This document shows positions 36,315-43,945 of a stretch of 64,000 nucleotides of DNA, piece after piece. Below the pieces are notes generated by a model, which searched no databases, was not told where the DNA came from, and saw nothing but the letters and a program-made list of their open reading frames with translations. Location: contig NZ_CP016172.1 in assembly GCF_001676725.1 (NCBI RefSeq), positions 5,766,001 to 5,830,000 of the forward strand, given 5' to 3'. The position numbers and the translations under genes were made by a program. This DNA is from Bordetella flabilis (lineage in GTDB: Bacteria; Pseudomonadota; Gammaproteobacteria; Burkholderiales; Burkholderiaceae_B). Within the stretch, counting starts at the first letter, position 1; each line of letters opens with the position of its first letter.

Positions 36315-37358
36315 TACCAACCGCTGCAAGGCCACCTCAATTCAACGACCTGACACGGCTCCGGAGAACGCCTACCAGCCGTGGAACCGGCACCACTGAA
36401 TTTGCTATGTGACCCGCCGGGCATAGCCGCGGTGTGGAGGTGGATCGTCCAGAGAGGGGCGGGATACTCCGGCAGCATCCAGGCAATTCGCAGCCCAAAG
36501 CAACAACCCCACCAAGGCATACACGCAAGACCATAGACAGTCGACTTTTCTTGAAAGGCCAACCGCAGCGGTTTCGGCGAAGGCCGGGGCGAACGCCGCC
36601 TTGCGACCGTTGCGGGTGTGGCAAGCAGGTCCATTCGAGGCCAATTCCAACCCCGAACAGGCTATACGCGGCCGACGACGAGCGTGGTCCCAAGCCCAAG
36701 GCCAAGGAGAGTATTTCTCGTAACCCAGCTGAAAGATAAGGGATTGCAGGTCTCCGCCTTGCAGCACCGCTGTATACGAAACCGTGGCGAGTATGGTCGG
36801 ATCCTCTGACGGCCAAGGTTCGCATCGCGCAGGCACGGGGAGCTACTGAGGATTCTCCGATCGGGCCATGGCCACAGAAACTACAGTTGTTCGCGTATGC
36901 CCCAAGCTCCTAAACAATGCTCCGGCACGCACGCTCGCCGTTTTCGAGCCAGGAAGGTTAAGAGAGCACGCTCCGCAGTGTGTAGTTCGAAACTCTGCAG
37001 ACTTCGAACGATACCTTGCCGCTTCGGAAGAACGCGCTGTCTCGCTGCGTCGCCGCCCAGCCGGCGGTACGATTCAGTGGAGACGGACATGGGGTGCCGG
37101 GTAGTACCCCGGACGCCGGCTCAACCGTCGTGGTCAGCCAGCTTCCAATAGGCAGGTCCCGAACGCCTCAACGATAGCATTCCATCACGAATCACATCAC
37201 GCGCTGCAAGCTTCGGGCGACCAACCTCGCCTTGGCACTGAAATCACGGGCCGCACACCCGCACGACGCTAGCTTGATTCTTCGCCGGCGCCTGACCCCA
37301 GGATCTACGCGCAAAGCAAGGCGTGCGTCAATTCGATCAGACCTGTCGGGATGGGAAA
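36315..37358. other. Gene-free stretch between parS sites 4 and 5
   Basis: About 1 kb in which every open frame is short, overlaps others and lacks a ribosome site or protein-like composition. No RNA gene, repeat or insertion sequence is seen. It probably serves as ParB spreading space or origin flank. Confidence 0.5.
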
Positions 37359-37374
37359 CGTTCCACGTGAAACC
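37359..37374. other. parS site 5
   Basis: CGTTCCACGTGAAACC: the core TTCCACGTGAAAC is kept but both outer bases differ. Weakest of the five. Confidence 0.6.
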
Positions 37375-37515
37375 CTCTCACACCTTAGCCCTAGGACGCA
37401 CGGCCTACAGATGGGCATCCCGCCACAGAGCGGATGTCGAGCGTGTTGCCCGATTGCCGCGCGTCGCGACATATATCAGCCCCTGGGGCGCACCCGGTAC
37501 TACCGAAGAGGGGAT

Positions 37516-37888
37516 ATATCCACAGGCACGCCGCTTCTCTCATATGAGAATCGCAGGACGCCAGAAACTGGGGATAGAGTTGTGAACAACATTCGCCCAG
37601 CCGCTCGCTACGCAGCGAGCATCCCGTGTGGAGCAGCCTGTAAGGGCATGCCAAAACTACAATAAAACGCCCGTTCACCGCGGCAGTTTTACAAGGGAGA
37701 TATAAGAACTACGCGTCCACGAGCGGGCGGGTCATCACCGGTGCAAACGCGATGCTAAGTAATGTCAAGCGGTGCTGTGTATAACCTTCGGGGGGCGAGG
37801 CCGACATCAAGGGCGTCGCCCTGATCTGGCCATCCCAGACGCACGGTTTTCCCATACTGTCCAGTGATTATCCACAGAATTATCCAAG
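37516..37888. other. DnaA-box cluster A (candidate origin element)
   Basis: Within 370 gene-free bases: ATATCCACA (37516-37524, plus), TTGTTCACA (37581-37589, minus), TTATACACA (37776-37784, minus), a perfect TTATCCACA (37868-37876, plus) and a weaker TTATCCAAG (37880-37888). It sits between the parS group and the cold-shock gene. No strong AT-rich unwinding tract is adjacent, so this is more likely an accessory DnaA-binding cluster than the unwinding site. Confidence 0.5.
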
Positions 37889-37899
37889 GCCAAACAGAA

Positions 37900-37931
37900 C
37901 GCCCCAATAGCCGGGCAGGGCCACTGGGGCG
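37900..37931 (-). terminator. Possible terminator after the cold-shock gene
   Basis: CGCCCCA (37900-37906) pairs with TGGGGCG (37925-37931). Read leftward it is followed by TTCTGTTTGG, an imperfect T-tract, about 50 bases after the stop. Confidence 0.4.
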
Positions 37932-37980
37932 GAAAGGGCGGCGTCTGCCACCCGAGCAATAACGGTATAGGTTTAAGCGC

Positions 37981-38187
37981 TTAGAGCGGCCGGATTTCGG
38001 CGGCTTGCGGACCTTTGGGGCCGTCCTTCACTTCGAACTCCACATCCTGGCCTTCGTTCAAGCTACGGTATCCGCGCCCCTGGATTGCCGAGAAATGCGC
38101 GAAGACGTCGACGCCACCGGCCTCGGGGGTAATAAACCCATAACCCTTATCGGCGTTGAACCACTTCACCTTGCCCTTCTGAACCAT
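37981..38187 (-). CDS. CspA family cold-shock protein
   Basis: 68 residues, one cold-shock domain: [20 protein letters not shown] with RNP1 KGYGFI and RNP2 VFAHFS, ending [11 protein letters not shown]. It is a single-stranded nucleic-acid chaperone. Its leader is long (about 150 bases from a predicted promoter at 38344-38372), as for cold-inducible csp mRNAs. It lies alone in the origin-proximal region between DnaA-box cluster A and a divergent aminotransferase gene. Confidence 0.95.
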   Translation of the reverse strand: MVQKGKVKWFNADKGYGFITPEAGGVDVFAHFSAIQGRGYRSLNEGQDVEFEVKDGPKGPQAAEIRPL

Positions 38188-38343
38188 TTGTATAGCGTCC
38201 TATAAAAACACAAAGCTATGCGCGGTGTGATTCAAGGACGCTGAGGCGAACCGTGTGGGGATCCACAGTGCCCAGCAACGCGGTGCGAGCCGGTGGTCTG
38301 AAGCGAAACGAGACAGCGCTGACTTGAATACAACAGCGAAAAG

Positions 38344-38372
38344 AGCATACTCAGCCGCCGATCCGCGGACAA
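38344..38372 (-). promoter_or_regulatory. Predicted promoter of the cold-shock gene
   Basis: Minus strand TTGTCC (38367-38372), 17 bases, TATGCT (38344-38349). It predicts a 5' leader of about 150 bases, typical of cspA-type genes. A run of nine or more T/A bases lies just upstream (about 38391-38402), a possible UP-like element. Confidence 0.5.
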
Positions 38373-38419
38373 ATAGTTGTTTACCCGTATGTCGTTTTTT
38401 TTTAACTTGGCTCACAAGT

Positions 38420-38448
38420 TTGCGTCGATAACGTTACGTCCCTAATTA
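38420..38448 (+). promoter_or_regulatory. Possible promoter of the aminotransferase gene
   Basis: TTGCGT (38420-38425), 17 bases, TAATTA (38443-38448), 90 bases before the start codon. Both hexamers deviate from consensus. Confidence 0.35.
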
Positions 38449-38538
38449 ATCGGGTGCATGGGCAGACATGGCACGACAGCAGGGCACAGGATGGTGGGAT
38501 ACTTTCACACCCTCGACCGTAAACCCTAAGCACGCAAT

Positions 38539-39705
38539 ATGATCCGCTCCAAGCTGCCTGACGTCGGTACCACTATCTTCACCGTCATGAGCCGCCTCGC
38601 GCTCGAACACAAGGCCATCAATCTGGGGCAGGGTTTTCCGGACTTCGACCCCGCTCCCGCGCTGCTTGATCTCGTTTCCAAGGCCATGGCTCAGGGGCAC
38701 AACCAATACCCCTATATGCCTGGCGTGGCGCCATTGAGGCAAGCCATTGCCGCCAAGACGCGCGAACTATACGGCCACGCATACGACCCCGAAACGGAGA
38801 TCACGGTCACCAGCGGCGCGACCGAAGCGCTGATGGCCACCATACTTGCCGCCGTCGACAGCGGCGACGAAGTCGTCGTCATCGAACCCTGCTACGACTC
38901 CTATTTACCGGCCATCCGTCTCGCCGGAGGCACTGCTGTGCCGGTACCGCTGCGCGCGCCCACGGCAGAGGATCCTTACTACCGTATCGATTGGCAGCGC
39001 GTGCGCGACGCCATCACGCCGAAGACGCGCCTGCTGATGCTGAATTTCCCGCATAACCCCACTGGCGTGATCCTGGGCGAAAAGGATCTGGATGCGCTGG
39101 AGAAAATCGTACGCGATACGGGAATATTGCTGGTGTCGGACGAGGTGTACGAACACATCGTGTTCGACGGCCAACCGCACGCCAGCCTGGCCCGCAGACC
39201 GTTGCTCGCCGAACACGCCTTCGTCATTTCGTCCTTTGGCAAGACTTACCACACCACCGGATGGAAGATCGGCTATTGCTGCGCGCCACGTCACTTGACG
39301 GCGGAACTGCGCAAGGTGCACCAGTTCATGGTGTTCACCGTGTCTTCCCCCATGCAGTTCGCATTCGCCGAATATATGCAAGACCCGCGACCGTACCTGG
39401 AGCTACCGGCTTTTTACCAAGCGAAGCGGGACCGGCTGCGCGATGGCCTCGCGTCGACGCGCTTCCGCGCGCTGCCCAGCCCCGGTACGTTCTTCATGAT
39501 GGCCGACTACAGCGCGATCTCCGACCGGCCAGAGGCAGAGTTCGCGAGGTGGCTGACGACCACACACGGCGTCACGGTAATTCCCATATCGGCTTTCTAT
39601 GGCGCACCCGACGCACCTGACTCCAACCACAAGCTCATCCGCTTCTGCTTTGCAAAGCGCGACGAGACATTGGACCAGGCGCTTGAACGATTGCGCAGCG
39701 TATAG
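38539..39705 (+). CDS. PLP-dependent aminotransferase, class I/II (methionine aminotransferase type)
   Basis: 388 residues of fold type I. Visible: INLGQGFPDFDPAPALLD near residue 28, the NxPxNPTG motif as LNFPHNPTGVILGEKD near 170, and the PLP lysine in SSFGKTYHTTGWKIGYCCAP near 236, ending HKLIRFCFAKRDETLDQALE. The GQGFPDF and TGWKIGY motifs are those of the MtnE/YbdL and kynurenine aminotransferase group, which transaminates methionine or aromatic amino acids with 2-oxo acids. Monocistronic: a clean stem-loop terminator follows. First rightward gene right of the parS region. Confidence 0.92.
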   Translation: MIRSKLPDVGTTIFTVMSRLALEHKAINLGQGFPDFDPAPALLDLVSKAMAQGHNQYPYMPGVAPLRQAIAAKTRELYGHAYDPETEITVTSGATEALMATILAAVDSGDEVVVIEPCYDSYLPAIRLAGGTAVPVPLRAPTAEDPYYRIDWQRVRDAITPKTRLLMLNFPHNPTGVILGEKDLDALEKIVRDTGILLVSDEVYEHIVFDGQPHASLARRPLLAEHAFVISSFGKTYHTTGWKIGYCCAPRHLTAELRKVHQFMVFTVSSPMQFAFAEYMQDPRPYLELPAFYQAKRDRLRDGLASTRFRALPSPGTFFMMADYSAISDRPEAEFARWLTTTHGVTVIPISAFYGAPDAPDSNHKLIRFCFAKRDETLDQALERLRSV

Positions 39706-39736
39706 CCCGCTGTATACCCGCATCCTGAGCGGCCTC

Positions 39737-39767
39737 AAAGGGACAGCATATAGCTGTCCCTTTTTAT
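39737..39767 (+). terminator. Rho-independent terminator after the aminotransferase gene
   Basis: AAAGGGACAGC (39737-39747) and GCTGTCCCTTT (39753-39763) form a perfect 11-bp stem with a 5-base loop followed by TTTATTT. The A-rich left arm makes it workable in both directions. Confidence 0.88.
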
Positions 39768-40004
39768 TTCAGGTTGGAATGGCAAGCTCGATACGGGGCT
39801 CGGACGCGGCGGACCATGGCACTGGCCCCTGTGCATAAGCGCTGGGCAGCCGGTTGTGCATAGTGTGTGGATGCGTCCGGAACAAGAGCCCGAAAACGCC
39901 GGCGCGGAGAACTTGTCCAGTTTGGTGTATCCACGAGAACAGACTTAATGCACAAGCCGTATCGAGCCTAAGCCCAAGGCCGGCCTCGCAATTTTGACGT
40001 TGTG

Positions 40005-40065
40005 CAGTTATCCACAGTCCTAATCATTACCACTCTTTTTATATAGAAAAGAAGAAGTGAAAAAC
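40005..40065 (+). repeat. Left arm of a 61-bp inverted repeat (DnaA box plus AT tract)
   Basis: It begins CAGTTATCCACAGTCC, continues through TCATTACCACTC into TTTTTATATAGAAAAGAAGA and ends GTGAAAAAC. Compared with the right arm it has only about six substitutions and two single-base gaps, and the central 22 bases are identical. Confidence 0.9.
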
Positions 40066-40618
40066 AAGCTGGCGCGCCATCTGCCGGTTTCCCAATCACC
40101 GCAGAACGCCAATGGAGACAGGCTCCTCCTCCGAAGCAGCATCCCGACATCGCTGGACTGCCACGGTCCATCAAACAGCGCGGACAGCTCCTGGGCGCTT
40201 TTCTGGCGCCTACTCGACCCGGGACCATACAGTCCATCGGACTTCGCTGACGACGTGTCAAAGGGACGGAGAGCGCAGCGAATGGCAACGGGGACCGTGA
40301 GGCGAGCCGGAGTATTCCTGCATGACGTACCCCAAGCGATGTGCAGGAACTCCGAAGTCCGTGGCAACGACGCGCCGCTCCGAAGAACCGACCGCGCCAG
40401 CACAACACGCGTCGTCTGTCGCTCAACAGCCTCTGAGCCTCCTGGGCGGCTCCGGACGACCATCGCCTATCCGCACCCCTGTTCGGGGCTGTTCGGCCCT
40501 CCTGGGGCCGCAAAACGCTTCCTGGGGGCCGGCGTATCGGAATCTCCGCTCCCAAGAGGCGCCCGTGCGCGCCCGGGATTCGCCAATCCAAAGGCGCGCG
40601 CGCCGATGGCTTATTGAT
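40066..40618. other. 553-bp spacer between the inverted arms
   Basis: GC-rich sequence unlike the AT-rich arms. Open frames cross it on both strands, including one that starts with GTG inside the left arm and ends just before the right arm. The predicted peptides are rich in Arg, Pro, Ser and Thr, show no fold or family, and have no ribosome site. I treat it as non-coding. No transposase remnant is seen. Confidence 0.5.
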
Positions 40619-40679
40619 GTTTTCACGTCTTCTTTTCTATATAAAAAGACTGGTAATGGATAAGGACTGTGGACAAGTG
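40619..40679 (-). repeat. Right arm of the 61-bp inverted repeat
   Basis: On the minus strand it begins CACTTGTCCACAGTCC, then TCCATTACCAGTC, the shared core TTTTTATATAGAAAAGAAGA and CGTGAAAAC. The DnaA box is the TTGTCCACA variant where the left arm has TTATCCACA. Confidence 0.9.
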
Positions 40680-40985
40680 GCATAACCCGGCAAAATCGCG
40701 CGTCATCAAGGCCTTGCGAGGTTTTTCGCATGTGTACCAACTCTGTTTGGGGGTACGCGCCACCATGAGCAACTTTCGCGCGAGGCTGCCGGGGCCGGTC
40801 TTATACCCATTGGGTCCACAGGGTGTGCACAATCCCACGTCATAGAGGCTGTCCACAGGAGGATCGCAGCGGCCGGATATGGATGGCATACCGGTTCGGC
40901 ATGGATGCGCGCCGCCGCAAGCCGTGCCGAGGCCTCGTCCCGGTATACCGCGGGAACGACAACCGCCATCGAGGCTGAGGCGGAA

Positions 40986-41444
40986 TCAGCCCTGGTTGAA
41001 TACTTCGGCGAACTCGTCGGAAAAAATATCGGCCAGCGCGACCCGCAGGGCCGCGGCACGCTCGACGCCATACGCGGCTTCGAAGCGGTCCTGTGCCAGG
41101 CGCCAGAGCCGAGTCGCTTCGGCCAGCTTGCTGCGCCCTTTGGCGGTCAACTGTACGCGCCGGCTGCGCCCGTCATGTTCGTCGCGGATTTGCACCACAT
41201 AGCCGTCGCGTTCCAGTGGCTTGAGGTTATGCGCGAGCGCCGACCGGTCCAGTACCATGGCATGCGCCAGTTCCGTCATAGTCGGCATGCCGGCACGTTC
41301 TATGTGCAGCAGGATGGAACGCTGCGAGACGCGCAGGCCGGAGGGCGCCAGCACGTTGTCATAGAGCTGCGTGACCCGCCGCGTTGCCTTGCGCAGCGCG
41401 GCGCCATTGCAAACCCCGGGATCTTTGGAATCGGATTTTGGCAT
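40986..41444 (-). CDS. MarR family transcriptional regulator
   Basis: 152 residues with the MarR winged helix: LRVSQRSILLHIERAGMPTM, then MTELAHAMVLDRSALAHNLK (recognition helix) and the wing RDEHDGRSRRVQLTAKGRSK. MarR dimers usually repress a divergent transporter and respond to small aromatics. It is divergent from a MATE exporter gene, with palindromes between the two, so control of that exporter (and perhaps the nitroreductase) is likely. Confidence 0.92.
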   Translation of the reverse strand: MPKSDSKDPGVCNGAALRKATRRVTQLYDNVLAPSGLRVSQRSILLHIERAGMPTMTELAHAMVLDRSALAHNLKPLERDGYVVQIRDEHDGRSRRVQLTAKGRSKLAEATRLWRLAQDRFEAAYGVERAAALRVALADIFSDEFAEVFNQG

Positions 41445-41551
41445 GTCGGTTCGATGGCAGGCGCACCAGCGCGGATACCTGACCGGGTGTACGGGCCGTG
41501 TGCATCATTCTAGCCCCCCACTGCATTGACCCTGCAGGCCCATGGGGGTAC

Positions 41552-41580
41552 ATTGGCCAATATAGTTGCATATGCCAATA
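41552..41580. promoter_or_regulatory. Palindromic operator region between marR and the MATE gene
   Basis: A perfect ATTGGCCAAT (41552-41561) runs into an imperfect inverted repeat TATAGTTGCATATGCCAATA (41561-41580) with TTGCATATGCCAA at its centre. Size and place in the 162-base divergent spacer fit a MarR-dimer operator, probably serving both genes. Confidence 0.5.
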
Positions 41581-41606
41581 TTCCGGCGGCCGGCCGCTGC
41601 TTCTCC

Positions 41607-43076
41607 ATGTCCCCCACTTCCCCCGTCGAAGCTTTACCCCTCGTAGCCAACCCGCGGCTGCGTGCAATGCTCGAAGCACCGGTGGCGTCCACCCTGGTTC
41701 GCTTGAGCTGGCCGAATATGCTGATGATGCTGGCGCAGTCCTCCACCGGCCTGATCGAAACGTGGTTTCTCGCGAAGCTCGGCACGGATGTGCTGGCGGG
41801 CGTCGCGGTGGTGATACCGGTGCTGATGCTGATGCAGAACATGTCGCAGGGCGCCATGGGTGGAGGTATATCGTCGGCCATCGCCCGCGCGCTGGGCGGC
41901 GGACGGCAGCGCGAGGCGGATGCGATGGCGCGCCATGCCGTGGTGCTGAATGCGGCCATCGGGCTGGTGTTCACGCTGCTTATCCTGGTGTTCGGCCGGT
42001 CTTTGTTCCGATTGCTTGGCGCCGAAGGCGTGGCGCTGGAGGCCGCGACCGCATACGGGCACGTGATATTCGCGGGCCTGGTGCTGATGTGGGTCATGAA
42101 CGCGTTGGCCAGCATCGTACGAGGCACCGGCAACATGCTGGTGCCCGGAGCGGTGATATGTGGAGGCGCGTTCCTGCTTATCCCCGTGTCCCCCTGCCTG
42201 ATATTCGGGATAGGGCCGATGCCGCCGATGGGCGTGGTCGGAGGGGCATGGGCGCTGCTGCTCTACTACGCGGCGGGCGTCGCCATCCTCGGCGGCTACT
42301 GCCTGAGCGGCCGTAACGCAGCCCGGCTGGTCGCGGGCAGGATCCAATGGTCCTCGATGCGGGGCATCCTGGCGGTGGGTGGCTTCGCCTGCCTGAACCC
42401 CGTCCTGACCAATACCCTGATCGCCGTGACGGCCGCGCTGGTCGGCGCCTACGGCGGTACCGCGGCATTGGCCGGCTACGCCACCGCGGCGCGTCTGGAA
42501 TATCTCCTGATGCCGCTGGCTTTCGGCCTGGGCGCGCCGATGGTGGCGATGGTAGGAGCCAATATCGGCGCCGGGCAAACGGAACGGGCTCGACGCATTG
42601 CACTCGTGGGCGGCGCCATGGCTTTCGTGCTCGCGGAAGCGGTGGGGATCATCGCCGCGACCTGGCCGTATGCCTGGCTGCGTTTGTTCGGCACCGATGA
42701 ACATCTGCTCCTAGCCGGGGCCACCTACCTGCGCATAGTCGGGCCGTTCTATGGTTTCTTCGCGCTGGGGTTTTCCTTGTACTTCGCCTCGCAGGGGGCA
42801 GGACGCCTGAAGTGGCCCTTGCTGGCGGGCGGCGCGCGGTTGTTCGTGTACGTCGGCCTGGGCGGTGCGGTGTTGTCGGTAACGCGCTCGCTACCCGCGT
42901 TCTATGTGACCGGCGCGGTGGCCATGGTGCTGTATGGCGGCATCGTCGCCTGGTCCGTTGTGGCGCGCACCTGGTTCAAGGCGGGATCGCGTTCGGCGAA
43001 GGTTGCGTCGGTGTCGCCGGGGTCATCGAAGAGGACCGGACAGCAGGCCGGCGCGGATACCCAGGCGCGTGGATAG
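41607..43076 (+). CDS. MATE family multidrug/toxin efflux transporter
   Basis: 489 residues with about 12 membrane spans in two homologous halves. Typical MATE elements are RLSWPNMLMMLAQSSTGLIE at the first span, MNALASIVRGTGNMLVPG in the first half and GLGAPMVAMVGANIGAGQTE in the second half. It exports drugs or metabolites using H+ or Na+ gradients. ATG 41607 (MSPTSPVEAL) is chosen because an earlier frame start at 41526 would run through the presumed operators. The C-terminal 35 residues are a polar Ser/Lys/Gly tail. The divergent MarR gene is the probable regulator. Confidence 0.92.
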   Translation: MSPTSPVEALPLVANPRLRAMLEAPVASTLVRLSWPNMLMMLAQSSTGLIETWFLAKLGTDVLAGVAVVIPVLMLMQNMSQGAMGGGISSAIARALGGGRQREADAMARHAVVLNAAIGLVFTLLILVFGRSLFRLLGAEGVALEAATAYGHVIFAGLVLMWVMNALASIVRGTGNMLVPGAVICGGAFLLIPVSPCLIFGIGPMPPMGVVGGAWALLLYYAAGVAILGGYCLSGRNAARLVAGRIQWSSMRGILAVGGFACLNPVLTNTLIAVTAALVGAYGGTAALAGYATAARLEYLLMPLAFGLGAPMVAMVGANIGAGQTERARRIALVGGAMAFVLAEAVGIIAATWPYAWLRLFGTDEHLLLAGATYLRIVGPFYGFFALGFSLYFASQGAGRLKWPLLAGGARLFVYVGLGGAVLSVTRSLPAFYVTGAVAMVLYGGIVAWSVVARTWFKAGSRSAKVASVSPGSSKRTGQQAGADTQARG

Positions 43077-43242
43077 TACGGGGACAGGCGCGTTTCAGGG
43101 TCGCATCCCAGGCAAATCCATCGCGGGGGGGAAGGCGATGCGCGAGCCGGCCGCGACCGGGCGCATAATGTTTTCCGCCCCACCCAACGCCATCCGTCGC
43201 CAGCCGGATGGGTTGGGCATCACACCGCAGGAGGAGCAGCGC

Positions 43243-43923
43243 ATGGATGTCCCGCACCACATCGTCGACGAAGCGATTCGGTCGCGCCGCAGCGTGCGCG
43301 GCTTTCTGCCGACACCGGTGCCCATGGAGACTGTGAAGGAGATCCTGTCGGTTGCATCGCACGCACCCAGCGGCAGCAATATCCAGCCGTGGAAGGTGCA
43401 TGTCATTACCGGGCGCACGCGCGAGGAACTGTCGGCGGCGTTATTGCAGGCACACGCGCGCCGGGAACCGGAGCTGCGCGAGTATGAGTACTATCCCGTG
43501 CGATGGCGCAGCCCGTACATCGAACGGCGGCGGCAGACCGGTTGGGGCCTATACCAGACGGTGGGTGTCGCCAAGGGAGACCGGGAAGGCTCGGCACGCC
43601 AGCATGCGCGCAACTATGTTTTCTTCGGCGCGCCGGTGGTGTTGATGTTCTGCATCGACAACGATCTGGAGAAAGGAAGTTGGCTCGACTTCGGCATGTT
43701 CGTGCAGAACATCATGATATCGGCGCGCGGACACGGCCTGCATACTTGTCCACAGGCCGCTTTGGCCAACTATCCCGAAATCGTCAAGTCGCGCCTGAAT
43801 ATCGGTCCGGACCAGACCCTGGTGTGCGGCATGTCCATGGGTTACGAAGATCCCGACTGCGTGGCCAACCGGTTCCGGCCGCCACGCATCGGTCTGGACG
43901 ACTTCGTGACTTACCACGACTGA
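43243..43923 (+). CDS. Nitroreductase family protein
   Basis: 226 residues. FMN-binding nitroreductase fold: VDEAIRSRRSVRGFLPTPVP at the N-terminus, SHAPSGSNIQPWKVHVITG near 40, LDFGMFVQNIMISARGHGLH near 150 and TLVCGMSMGYEDPDCVANRF near 190. It catalyses NAD(P)H-dependent reduction of nitro compounds, quinones or enones. ATG 43243 has a strong GGAGGAG eight bases upstream; frames extending to 42934 overlap the MATE gene and are not coding. It follows the MATE gene by 166 bases on the same strand and may share MarR control. Confidence 0.92.
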   Translation: MDVPHHIVDEAIRSRRSVRGFLPTPVPMETVKEILSVASHAPSGSNIQPWKVHVITGRTREELSAALLQAHARREPELREYEYYPVRWRSPYIERRRQTGWGLYQTVGVAKGDREGSARQHARNYVFFGAPVVLMFCIDNDLEKGSWLDFGMFVQNIMISARGHGLHTCPQAALANYPEIVKSRLNIGPDQTLVCGMSMGYEDPDCVANRFRPPRIGLDDFVTYHD

Positions 43924-43945
43924 GCCGTGGCGTTGCCAGCGCCGG

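Larger units (their letters stand above)
39830..40857. other. oriC: Candidate replication origin (oriC), DnaA-box cluster B with inverted unwinding units
   Basis: A gene-free stretch with many DnaA-type nonamers: TTATGCACA (39830-39838, minus), CTATGCACA (39855-39863, minus), perfect TTATCCACA (40008-40016, plus), perfect TTGTCCACA (40668-40676, minus), TTGTGCACA (40824-40832, minus) and CTGTCCACA (40849-40857, plus). The two perfect boxes lie at the outer ends of a 61-bp inverted repeat, and each is followed inward by an AT tract (TTTTTATATAGAAAAGAAGA) ending in AAG-type triplets. A box next to an AT-rich tract with such triplets is the layout of known basal unwinding systems. Gene direction switches near here, and parAB/parS lie 3-10 kb left. 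The origin call is inference; experiments or cumulative GC skew would settle it. Confidence 0.6.

Noticed and set aside
35798..37678. Several 60-160 codon frames in the parS stretch
   Set aside because: Short, mutually overlapping on both strands, no motif or ribosome site; expected by chance.
40057..40617. A 186-codon frame spanning the spacer of the inverted repeat
   Set aside because: Intriguing because it starts in one arm and ends just before the other, but it has a GTG start without ribosome site, Arg/Pro/Ser-rich random-like composition, and overlapping frames on the other strand. Left as non-coding.
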